Program-made: the position numbers and the translations under genes
Notes under the pieces: generated by a model
Told to the model about the DNA's origin: nothing
The model's database searches: none
Seen by the model: only the letters and a program-made list of their open reading frames with translations
Shown: positions 32,865 to 43,860 of the stretch, in pieces
Layout: every line of letters begins with the position of its first letter
Position numbering within the stretch: position 1 is the first letter of the stretch
Assembly: GCA_034401795.1 (NCBI GenBank)
Contig: CM067374.1
Coordinates: 94,332,398-94,396,397 of the forward strand
Source: Chaetoderma sp. LZ-2023a
Taxonomy: Eukaryota; Mollusca; Caudofoveata; Chaetodermatida; Chaetodermatidae
Direction of reading: 5' to 3'
DNA length: 64,000 nucleotides

Positions 32865-34267
32865 AGTATAGGCACACTAGCGATACTGGATTCTAGAATC
32901 TGTCACTATTACTACTTGAGAGGATAATGTTTCAGGTTTCGTCATAGTGGTTCTTGTTCCTATTGTTTCCACACGGTTCTTCACAGTGCTTCTTAGAAAG
33001 GTTTATATGTGTGCGTGCATGGTTGGTAAATTTTATTGAACAATTTTTTTGTAACTTGAGCAATAGGTAAAAAGAAACGAAGTGTTAATAAGCTAGTTTT
33101 ACAACCCTAGAGCCAAGGTAGGTAATACTAACCAGATAACACAGCTTAGTGGATCAGCCCATCATTGGCCCAATAAGCTGCGTCATCAGGGTAGTTACTA
33201 GTACCATAACTACCCTGTGATTATTATTTTCCTATCGATACCCATTTAACAATACTAGACGCAATACTAGACGCAAGTAGCTTCAAGGTATATTTTTTAA
33301 ACACTAGTGTCATTGAGGGTATTGTTTAGTCTACCAGTATTGTCTTCAGCATATTATCCATGTTGGTACCTTAAGGGAATGTATAACTTACAGGTCTTCC
33401 CATACTGCTGAATTTGCCCTTTCCTGTAATCTATAACTGCTCCAGCTGCATGCAAAGCATATACCCCAATCAAATGTTCATGAGTCATTTTTCATACAAT
33501 TATCACAGGAATTAGTCAGGCATTCCAAATCGTGTCCTCAGTTTTCCGTATCACATCAATTGGGGTGCCGTTTACAGCATGAGTATTCATACATTCCTTA
33601 CTGTTCTCATACCTAAAGTAGTTTTTCATATATGTCATCCAATAAGTGAAGTACTTGCACCAGTATCTACTAGGATATCTATACTACACTTACTTGTCGC
33701 TGCACCAACCATTGGGCACCGTTTCAGCATATCTTCTCTTGGTCTGCTTTCCCTTGTTCCCAGAGTGGCACTCTACATAAACCCACAGCCACTTCTAAAA
33801 TATTTAGCGTATGGAATGACGTCACTCACGACACACACATCTTGCTCGACATACTACATCGTAGCACTGTATCGGGTTTCAGTTGTTTTTTCATGCAGTC
33901 ATAGATTCACAGGCTTTTTGGACCTAATCAATTCCTGTGGGCGTGTATTGTCAGAAATTGTTAATCAGCTGGTTTTGTGGACACTGGCTTTAATAGTATT
34001 ATGGTTGCTGGTAAGTCCAACATCTCGGTTTGTAAAGTCTTCTATTTCCTTCTGTTGCTGCTTGACGTATTGGTGGTAAGCGTCAATCGCCCCATTGCCT
34101 TCATGGCAGCTAAGCACATTATGGCCTGGCTGGATATAAATATAGCAGGTTGTAGACCATTTAGACATATGTGCATTGTTGTGCTCATGTTGGCTGTTCT
34201 CCGGACACTGATATTACAGATGGACAATCTGGCCACAATTCTAGCAGCAGATCTACTTAGACCTTTT

Positions 34268-34300
34268 TGGTGGTGGTGGTGGTGGTGGTGGTGGTGTGGC
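34268..34300. repeat. (GGT)n microsatellite
   Basis: A pure GGT run of about 11 units at the junction between the gypsy-like fossil and the LINE. Confidence 0.9.
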
Positions 34301-34309
34301 GTAGGATGT

Positions 34310-36370
34310 ATGTATGATTACTGTATTCTGTGGCTGTAATAGTAGAAATCGCATACAGTTGCAATCAGTCCTTCCTCGCTTTAGCCCACTGTGCCTTGTC
34401 CTCAGCTAAAATCTTTAGCTTCCTCAAGTCCATTCTTGATTTGACTGTACTAAGTCCTGCTTTCTTGAGGTCACCTCGTAGCATGCTTAACGGATTTATG
34501 CAATGATGTCCTCTCCTGGCTTTGTATTCGCGGGCTCCCAGGAGTGAGAATTCCAATGCTCTCTGTGCTGGTGTGTCCCTTGGCATCCTTAGCACATGGC
34601 CAAACATGGCCCATCTTTGTTGGGCTACCTTTATGGACAACAGCGATTTACTACACATCTTGTATAGTGCATCGTTGGAAATTATGCTGTCTGGCCGTCT
34701 GTGGCCAGTGATGGTAAATAAGTTAGAAGCAGTTTCATCTTGGCACCTTAATGGTCATTATGTTTATTCACCATATTCCCACCCGTGCCTCCAAAATGGT
34801 TATTATCATTGATATTTTGGTGTGTTATTACAGTTTAGTATGGCATGGTTTATACCGGCTCAATATTAATTATTAATATTCCTTGTTTCTTGTTGCATTA
34901 ATTATTTTGCAATGTACATTTACGAGTGTAATGTCTATTATATAGATTATGAGATACGGTTATTTCTAACTTTAGCTATGGCTTGTTCTATACTACTTTT
35001 ATGCTGCTTGGCTTATTGATTTGAAGTGCTGCTTTTATAGAACATATCGCATAATAAACCATTGTCTTCGCCAATTTCTGGCATTTGTTCTTGATGGGGC
35101 CATAAGCATCTGCTAACTCTCCTGTATTAGATTAATTAGTTTGCTTACAGCTATTAGGAGAAGTTCGTCAAGGTGTTTCTTGTCCTCATCTATGAAGTCC
35201 ACGCCATCTGCATATTCCATCTCTAGCGGCATTCCCAGTATAGACAATGGCTGACTTGGTCGCGTGCAATTTTCCTGCATGGATTTCAAAGCAGTTGCAA
35301 GATAACAGGTGAAAAGAACCGGGAATAGACCATCTCCCTGTAGGGAGCCGATTGATGTCTCAAGCTCTGCAGACTTCACTGACTTGACTCATACTCTCAG
35401 CTTGGTGTCTGCAAATAGTAGTCTCACGTCATTTCTAACTCTAGCTATGGCTTGTTCTATACTGCTTCTTATGCCGCCTGGTTTATTGATTTGCGTTGCT
35501 CCTATTATAGAACATATTGCATAATAAACCGTGTTTTACTAATTAGTGGAAATCCCAGTACTTGGACATGACTACTGACACAAGCATGTGTTGAGTCCAT
35601 ACAATGTCGGCACAGCTGCGTCCAGGTTTAAAGCCACTTTGACATGATCCACAGAAGTCATCGACCTTGTCTCAGATGTCGTATAGAGCAACATTGGATA
35701 GGATTTTCCATATGCTGTTGACGGGCATAATGGGTCGCAGATTGGCTGGTGGCCAAAGGGCTTCTTGGGCTTGGGTAGTGTGATGCGGGTGCCTAAATTG
35801 GCCTACAGCATCGATTGGAAGGTGGTGTATAAACGCTGAGGTGCATGATCGGGTTTAAGATAATGACACTTCCATATTTGAATAGTTCATTGCTCATGCC
35901 ATCAGGTCCGGATGCACGTCAGGGCTTTGAGTGCCTTCTGCCTTTTTAATTGGTGTTAGTAATCACACGGGGTCTCCTGGGAATGGGTGCAAGGGCTCAT
36001 CATCGTGATCAGTGAACTGATACTTGAACCATTCTCGAATTGCATTGGCTTTGCCCTGGTCAGTCCCGATAGTGTCCTTCAGAGTTGTGTACGGTAAGTG
36101 GTGGTGTGTAATCAGAAACTCTCAAGGCTCGGGCTGCCTGAGACATTTGGTGACAGTCATCCGTGGCAGTGATTTTATCTCGTAGGGAGTCTGCAGGTGG
36201 CAGAGGATGCTTCCTATGAAACTGTACTGAGAGTTTCTTGCTGCATTCCGTTGCCATCTTAACATGTCACTAAACATGTCCGTGTACTCCACAATTATTC
36301 TCGCCTCAGGACCGAAACCTTGTGGTGGCTCATAAGATGATCCAATAGCCTTGGTGCCCATCATATAAGT
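34310..36370 (-). pseudogene. LINE remnant with RT and C-terminal parts, interrupted and partly duplicated
   Basis: Minus-strand order from the right: an RT N-terminal part (around 36,260-35,560; SGPDGMSNELFKYGSV near 35,900 and CGSCQSGFKPG near 35,640), an RT core in 35,379-35,113 (ETSIGSLQGDGLFPVLFTCY and MEYADGVDFIDEDKKHLDEL, so YADD reads YADG), and the C-terminal part in 34,658-34,365 (FGHVLRMPRDTPAQRALEFS ... SRMDLRKLKILAEDKAQWAK). Frames change several times. The block at 34,958-35,075 (TCTAACTTTAGCTATGGCTT ... GAACATATCGCATAATAAAC) is a second copy of 35,430-35,540. Unrelated A/T-rich sequence fills about 34,740-34,950. It shares its C-terminus with the scrap at 6.3-6.9 kb. Confidence 0.8.
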
Positions 36371-36471
36371 TATGGTTTAAGCCACAACATCAATGTGCCA
36401 CATTTATATTCGCCAGATCAGAAATTGAATTGAAATGTATATAGCTAATACAGGTCTCTCGTAACTATTTA

Positions 36472-37435
36472 ACACGCCAATATCGAATTTGCGTCATTGA
36501 CCAAGAGTGCAGGGACGAAAATCGAATTTGATATTGGTGCGCCCGTTGGTCAATAGTGCAGGGGCCAATGTGAAATTAGATATTGGCGCAGCACATGGTC
36601 AACGGCGCAGGAGCCAATATCAAATTAGATATTGGCGAGCCTGTTGGTCAACAGTGCAGGTACCAATATCAATCGACGTGCCTGTTGGTCAATGGCACAG
36701 GGGACCAATATCAATTTCTATATTCGTGCCAATATGAAACAGTATAATTTTACAAAAAAATCTGATTGCCTGCTTGTACCGATCCTTATTAATGGTCAGC
36801 TTCAAGTTTTATTCACTCAGGCTTTTCAAAGACAAAATGTATAGATGTTTACTCATGTGTTACAACCCTGTTGTATCAGCTCCATGGGAGTGGGAGTATC
36901 AAAGAGAAGTGAAATGAATGGAAACTATAGACCAGATATTGACGAGCACAATAAATAAAACACGATAATTCATAAACTTTACCTGTGTAATATGTCATTA
37001 AAAAATTATAAACCCTTGAATCAAACGGAACAATACATAACATACAGAATATATTAGCACCTTGCAATATTAATATAATATAGAACAGATAATATTGAAC
37101 TTCATATACCGCCAATACCAATAAGAAAACTAGAAGGGAAACAGAACCGTATCTAACTTGATATTTTTTCAAATCGGCGTGACTATAACACTTGATATTG
37201 GGCTTGACTAACGGGCGCACCGATATCAAATTCGATATTGGTCTCTGCGCTGTTGACCAACGGGCACGCTGATGTTGAATTTAATATTGTCTGTCCTCTG
37301 TGCCATCGACCAACGGGCGCGCCGAAATCAAATTGGATAGTGGACCTATGCCATTGACCAACAGGCGCGCCGATATTAAATTGGATATTGGTTCATTCGC
37401 CGTTGGTCAATGGTGCAAATTCGATATTGGCGTGT
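36472..37435. mobile_element. Fold-back type element with arrays of inverted subterminal repeats
   Basis: Ends ACACGCCAATATCGAATTTG at 36,472 and its mirror ending at 37,435 form inverted repeats of about 33 bp, each with TA on its outer side, so a TA target duplication is likely. Inward from the left end, a unit of about 55-60 bp built of GATATTGG, CGCCCGTTGGTCAA, a GTGCAGG-like box and CCAATATCAAATT recurs four to five times up to about 36,730. The same unit recurs in reverse at about 37,185-37,435. The middle (36,740-37,185) is A/T-rich and unique, with no transposase. The whole would fold into a long stem with a 450-bp loop. Confidence 0.8.
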
Positions 37436-38058
37436 TACATCCACACTACGAGTGTGCTAGGTAGAATTTGGTTGTCACTTACTTAATGATAAAGACTATT
37501 ACAAAATCTTAGCTCACTGACTGATGTAGCAGGGATCGCTTGGCGCCGGGTCAAAACGACCCAGGCTAAGATGCTCCTAACGCACCCACCGTCACCGTCC
37601 TATGGGACAGCGTAAGTAGCCTTATGGGATTTGAAACGTGAGAATAACTAAGTCCATAAGAATGCGCATTACACATGCACGTCATTCAGGACAGCATGTT
37701 TACCCTGCATAGACAGCGCGGAATATCGCATCTTTTGTGTATATAATCGCCCATGTTCTCAAATCATTAATACGAGGCCCATTTTCTTCATCTTGGCATG
37801 GAAATTAACCAGGATTCGTTTGGAAACTCGAACCCATTTACAGAATTATGATCGGACTAGGAATAGCTGAGATATCATTAAATTAAAATCTGGTCAAAAC
37901 TAAATCACAAATATACGTGAAGTCCCGTATTACGCATGCTCAATCTGCGTACGTTGAAGGTCGTTTGACGTCATGTACACATGATTTTAGTCTGTTGTGG
38001 GAGCGCCTTGATTGGTAGAACTAATCGAGGTAATGACTTTGGATTGGTCACCATAAAG

Positions 38059-38067
38059 TATAAAAGG
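38059..38067 (+). promoter_or_regulatory. TATA box (TATAAAAGG) of the TG-start repeat, copy 2
   Basis: Preceded by GATTGGTA and GGATTGGTCA (inverted CCAAT-like) at about 38,009-38,050. Same layout as copy 1. Confidence 0.65.
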
Positions 38068-39984
38068 ACCCGCATCGCCTATGATTCCTGAGTCGGGACG
38101 GGGAGGTAGTCAATACAACTAAACTACTCCCAACACTGCGTGCGCCATAACGTGATTCGAAGTATGCCAAACATTACCTGAGACAGTGATCGGATGCTGT
38201 AACCGTTAATATGCAGTGACTGAATTTTTCTGTCCCTTTGTGGAGTAATAAACCAAACGTATAATACGGTTATAAGCCACCTCAAACTAACAGAGGCGCA
38301 ATGAGGTAATACCATCACAACCTTTGGAAGGTGCCAATTTTGGACTGCACCAATTTAAATTTACTGTACATCGAACTGCTTGATCTGATATCTCGCCAGA
38401 CATTGTCTGAGCCACGCCAAATTGTGGTTAGTGTAGCATAGGTACCTAGTACTATAAATACTAAGTGCTTAAGTCATCGTAATGGTACGCCACAACTGAA
38501 GAAGCACCGACATCTACCTCAACAATCTTCACAGGCTTTCTATGTGCCAACAACTAACAGGTGGCAACTACTGTGTGTTAGATAACTGTACACGCTGATG
38601 ACTAACAGGCGCCCTTAAGTTTTATTATTATATATTTTGCGCCGATTGAAAATAGGTGCCCTTAGGTCAGTCAGAGCTTGTTGTTAAATTCTGTAGAATT
38701 GTACTATGGCGAGTACCATTCTTAGACTGTTTCTTTCCATTTTAAAGTTAAGTTAAAGTTCTAGAATAAAAACTATGCATTCGCTTCTTAATACTACAGA
38801 CTTACAATAGGCATTACACCATTCTCTAAACGGCAACACTTTTTCATTAAGGACTGTCTCTCGTGCCTGCACCAATAGACACAGGACATGGAGCAACTGA
38901 ACTAACCTAAAATAAGCTCAGATATTTCGGATAGGATATATTAGTAGTTAAGGACGGCTGCTCAATGGAAAGTAGACTGTTTAATGGAAAGTCTCTTTCA
39001 CAGTTTCACGCCAGTTACATGGTGAACCGTTTTTCTATACTTGGCCAACAGTCTTAATGGCCTACACACCATTCTCGGGCAATTGTCCCTTTCTACGTTT
39101 CTCCGGCCATCGGGCCAATAATTGTCTTGGTAACTCCCTCCACTGGTTTGGCTAGAGCCAACCCTTGAAATCCCTGAGGTTTCTCGATGGCTAGAACCGA
39201 AACGATGACGTTTCACTCATTTCCCCAGTACCTTCGCTGCTACATCATAGGATAGCCTTTAAGCCAAAGTAGAAATTCACTGCGAGCACATAATTATAGT
39301 AGCATAGCCCTAGCAGTGAACCTTTGGGCAATAGAATTTAGCCCTACGACAGTTAAAAGTTAGGCCCCAAGGACTGAGTCTCATATGGCTCGTTCTCGGC
39401 ACTTTTATGGTGGCAAATGACGCACTTACAGACTAACTCTATGGTGACTGGAAGGGCTGAGTGGATCCCCCACGCCTTCAAGGAAGGTCACAATAGTCTG
39501 CCAGCTACTCCTTCAGCCATGTCGTAACTAGATACGTTGCTTATTCAACGCTTTTGTGCTGGCCTGTCTTTGTCTTGTTATATGTGGTTGCATCAGACAC
39601 GTAGTTAGAAGTCACGCTTCGGCTTCGGTACTCGTCGCCCTGGCACGCACCGTTTGGCTTGAGAGGTCCGCTCAACAGGTACATCGCGAGATGGGTGCCT
39701 GAGCGAGCTACGCAAGAAGACAAACTTTGTCAAGGTTAAGTAGGCATAGGCCGTTAGAGGCATAAAACCTTCTGTGTCTGGACTCAATAACTAAATGTTA
39801 GCTTAGATCTATAAGAAAGCCTGCTAAAATAACGTGCCACCAACTAATCCAGTGACAAAGTTATGGAGTCGACTGCACCGATTTCTGTTGAAATCTGTGC
39901 ACCGTCTCTACCTAAAACAGCGTGCATCACAATAAAATGACCGGACGACCTGAAGGGTCTGGTCTTATGTTTTACTACTTACAT

Positions 39985-40293
39985 ATACCTACCTCCTTGC
40001 ATTATTATTGCTCTTTCCTTCTCTGAAGGGAAGCGTAGTAGGATGAAATTTTTACAGCCAATGTTTGCTGTGCATTGCGGCTAGAGTGACTGAAGGATTC
40101 TTCAGGAATCTCTATACTCTTTCCAATGATGAGATCCATAGCAATTCGCTTGAATGATATATCTCGGAATGAGGCAGGCAGAGGGTTAATACATAACCCA
40201 GAGCCATTGAATGAGTCATAAGACATAATGACAATCTCATTGGCTGACAGCCATCACATGACTTTGTTGTAGCAACCAAGTCTTCATTCCTTG
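39985..40293. repeat. Left inverted terminal repeat of the DIRS element
   Basis: CTCCTTGCATTATTATTGCT through CAACCAAGTCTTCATTCCTT mirrors 47,435-47,745. Confidence 0.9.
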
Positions 40294-40605
40294 ACGAATC
40301 CAGCTTTGTGCAGATTCATGAAGAGGCAGATGATCCTATCACTACTTGACTCTGAATCCAACTAAACCTGAAGCTTAAGAATTTACCTAAATACTTAATA
40401 TTATATGACTGAAAGAATTTCTAATAAATACCCAAATATGTCAAAAACTGACATATCCGGGTATACTCTAAGGCTGAGAGATAAAGTGAATATCTTATGC
40501 TGAATATAACTACTCTAACAAGATATGACCAAAGAGCGAAGCTTCAAGCCCCCACCCCCCCCCACCAAAAAAAGAAATTCGACAGAGGGGAGGCTTGAGG
40601 TGGGC

Positions 40606-40720
40606 TGTAATGCAAGGAGGTAGGTATATGTAATTAGTAAAACATAAGATCAGACCCTCCGGGTTGTCTGGTCGTTATTAGTACATTACAACCTACCTCC
40701 TTGCATTACTATTGCTCAAA
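40606..40720. repeat. Internal complementary region of the DIRS element
   Basis: TGTAATGCAAGGAGGTAGGT ... CTGGTCGTTATTA is the reverse complement of the left extreme (39,931-40,012). The adjoining CATTACAACCTACCTCCTTG ... CTATTGCTC is the reverse complement of the right extreme (47,716-47,745). In DIRS elements this region serves to join the ends during circular DNA synthesis. Confidence 0.88.
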
Positions 40721-42614
40721 TACAGATTTCAACATTGCACAAAGCCTGGAGGGAGGCAAACTTTTGCGCAAAATTGATGTAACATTATAAAAATAACACG
40801 AAGTTAGAAATAACGAGTAAATAAGGATACTAATAGACAGAAATTCCTAAGAATAGCTCTCTTAAGTATCTCAAAGAGAGAAAAAGAATAATAATAATAA
40901 GCATGCGAATGAGGGTCATAAATGACCCTTAGGCGGTAAGAAAGAGAAAATGAACATGCAATAAGAAGATGAATAATAGTGGTGATAAGAGCAATGATAT
41001 GAAAAGGAGTGAAATACACACATGAGAAATAATTAATAAATTAATGAATCCACACTAACCCTAAAGAGAAGATTTAAGCAAAGGAAGATGATGAAGTATG
41101 GGAGGATGATGAATGAGGAGTACAACTCACGGTCCCAGAAGCTACTCTATGAATATTTTTATAGAAGAAAGAAGAGGGACCAGACTCCTTAAGATAGAAG
41201 TTAATAAAGGTGTTCTCTGACTTCCAATTAGCAACTTACATGATATCATCTAATGATGAGATATCAAGACCCCTAACATCGTGGGCCTTGACACCCATTA
41301 AGGAATTGTCTCCTGGAGAGGCTAATTCATGGCAAATTTTAATCGTATCTACGATCAAACGAGAGATTGTGGTTAAAGAGGCATGACGATTAACACCGTT
41401 TGTATACGTAACCCAAATATGTCTATTGTCAGATCGTTTAGAATCTGTACGAAGTTTATACATACTAAGGGCCCTAACTGGGCACCAGACAGAATCATCT
41501 GGTGACAATGAAGAAAGTTATTTATTATAATTGGCATACTCAAGAATTTAACTGACTGAGCCTTGGACAAGAATTCAGCCCTGGGATAAAGAATAATGCT
41601 ATTACCTGTAACTTGAAACCTATCTAATTCGGCTGAAAGAGCATGAATTACAGAATGACGGCTTGCCGAAGCTACGGCAAGAAGAAAGACTGCTTTAAGT
41701 GTAAGATGTTTCAAGCACACCGAACACAAAGGTTCGAAATGTTTCCCCGCCAGAACCTGTAGTACAAGGGAAAGGTTCCAGGAAGGAAGGGGTTTCTTAA
41801 AAGGAGGGCGAGAATTACCCATACCTTTAATAAGGTCATGAAAATGCTTCTGAATTCAGACTGAAGGATCAACTAGGCACTTGACAAAAGAGGTCAGAGC
41901 AAAGCGATAGGATCTAACAGTGTTAACTGAAAGTTTCCTCTGATCAAACAGGAATAAAAGAAAGTCAGTGACCTGAGCGACACAGGCCTCAAAGGGCAAC
42001 ATAGAATGGTATGCACACCATTTAAAAAAAAATTCAAATCTAGCTTTATAGAGGTTTCTGGTGGATGATCTGAGAGATTTCTCCAATAATTCTGCCTCTG
42101 TTCTGGGACAAGATATTGTGGGAGAGAGGAACCAGCAGAGGGGGAGCTACAAGAAGGTCCAAGAGATCCGGAAACCATACTTTTGTTGGCCAAAATGGAA
42201 CTATCAATAGGACTACACAAAGATGTTGTCTGATCTTTCTGAGGACTAGAGGAATGAGAATCGTTGGGGAAAGGCGAAAGCGAACATATTGTCCCAAGAC
42301 TGAGCTAGAGCCTCCACTGAAAAAGCCATGGGTTCCGGACAGGGAGATATGAAGGTGGATATCTTTCTGTTCTTGAAGGTAGCAAACAAGTCTATATGGG
42401 GACAATCAAACTGAAGAAAAATCGACTGGCTACTACATTTTTCAACTCCCATTCTGTTTCTGGGATCCTGGAAGGGCGAGATAACTGGTCGACCAGAAGT
42501 TCAGTTTACCAGGGACATGGGATGCTTGAAGAGAAATGGTGTTGGACGTGCACCACTGAAGCATGATCATGGACTCTCGACAGAGAGAGAGAGAGAGAGA
42601 CCGACCTGGTCCTC

Positions 42615-43860
42615 CCCTCGATGATTGATGAAAGAGACCACTGTGAAATGGCTGACCTGATAAGAATTGACATACCAAGACTCAAGGGATCCCAATGGAT
42701 TAGGGCATGGAAAACAGCCCACAGTTCTAAAAGGTTGACATGGGAGGAAGATTATGTGAGGGATCAGGTTCCCGAAATCTTCCTGGAATCCCAAATGGAT
42801 CCCCACCCCACCAGGGATACATCTGTGAAGATAATTGCCTGAGGAGTTGGAAGATGTAGAGGACCCACTAATAAAAGGGACTGACGGTCTTACCAAAACT
42901 GGAAATAAGTGATGAGAGAGAACTTGATGAGAATTGGAAGATCCAGAGAATCTAGAGACTGATTCCAATGGACCATAAGATAAACCTGGACGGGTCTTCT
43001 CATCAAAGGAGTCCAAGGAATAACTTTTTCGACTGAAAATGAAAACATGAGGCCTATGATTTTGAGAAAGGATCTGGCCGTAACTAATTGGCCTACCTTG
43101 AGAGCCTGAATTGTGGACAATGTCTGGACATTTGGAAGTGAGGTGAATAACCTCCCCTGAGAGAGAAAGCTGAGGAACATGTACCAATGAAGAACGATCA
43201 GTGACGCACGACAGATATAGACCAACCTGGACACACACACACCCCACCCCCTGATGAAAGAAGAACTGGCTATTGCGAAATGTCTGATTGGACAAAAATT
43301 GAAAGTCAGAGAATCAGGGATTCCCAATGAACTAGGGCATGGAGAAAACACCCACATTTCTAAAAGGTTGACATGAAAAGAAAATTCTGTGAGGGACCAG
43401 GATCCAGAAATCTTCTAGGAGTCCCAGAGGAGCCCCATCCTAGCAGGGATGTATCAATGAAAAAGAAGGCCTGAGGAGATGGTGGATGAAGAGGAACCCC
43501 AAATAACAGGAATTGACTGACTTTCCAAAACCAGCAATGGTTCATGAGTTGAAATCGATGAAAATTCAATGATTAAGAAATCTAGACTGATTCCCGTGGG
43601 TCATAAGATAGAACTGGAAGGATCTTTTCATCAGAGGAGCCTCAGGACTCACTTTCTATAACCTAACCCACGAGGCCTATGAATCTGAGGAAAGATCTGT
43701 CTGAAACTAACTGGCCTATCTTGAATGGTTGAATTGTGGATACCATTATCTGCACATTGGGAGGGAGGGAAATAACCTCCCCTGAGAGAGGTCGAAAGAG
43801 ACCTCCAGGTGGGTAAAATCACAGACCAGAGGGACCTTTCCATGATATGAAATCATGTAT
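42615..43860. repeat. Tandem duplication of about 0.63 kb within the DIRS element
   Basis: About 42,620-43,250 and 43,255-43,860 align along their length (for example TCTAAAAGGTTGACATG and ATCTTCCTGGAATCCC / ATCTTCTAGGAGTCCC) with much divergence. A part of the RT region therefore occurs twice. Confidence 0.65.

Larger units (their letters stand above)
30170..33370. repeat. Palindrome-rich insertion with ACCAGTAT/ATACTGGT motifs, split by the hAT
   Basis: From about 30,170 to 31,018 and again from 32,865 to about 33,370 the sequence repeats CCAGTAT, ATACTGGT, TACTAGTAT and GATACTGG in both orientations (for example GATACTGGTAACCAGTATCA near 30,308). It sits between the protease and reverse transcriptase pieces of the gypsy-like fossil and surrounds the hAT. 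The architecture resembles the fold-back element at 36.5-37.4 kb but with different motifs. The block at 33,121-33,225 resembles 25.4 and 50.9 kb. Confidence 0.55.
28230..34260 (-). mobile_element. Ty3/gypsy-like LTR-kin fossil, interrupted by later insertions
   Basis: Minus-strand parts lie in the expected order: a CCHC zinc-knuckle of a gag-like protein (about 34,195-34,245), an aspartic protease piece with LVDTGAST (about 33,650-33,720), a reverse transcriptase piece with YIFVDDIVFF and NSDEHAHHL (about 29,420-30,180), and a possible integrase trace (about 28,450-28,620, weak). Long terminal repeats were not recognised. Between protease and reverse transcriptase it is broken by a palindrome-rich repeat that itself holds a hAT element. 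It is broken in very many places and old, older than the hAT inside it. Confidence 0.65.

Noticed and set aside
33579-34079. Plus-strand hydrophobic frame at 33.6-34.1 kb that could pass for a membrane protein
   Set aside because: The minus strand here carries recognisable gag-like and protease motifs. The plus-strand hydrophobicity is a by-product of A/T-rich antisense codons.
36876-37229. Minus-strand 117-residue hydrophobic frame inside the fold-back element
   Set aside because: No domain or codon signal. It runs from the unique centre into the repeat array and is best explained by A/T-rich composition.
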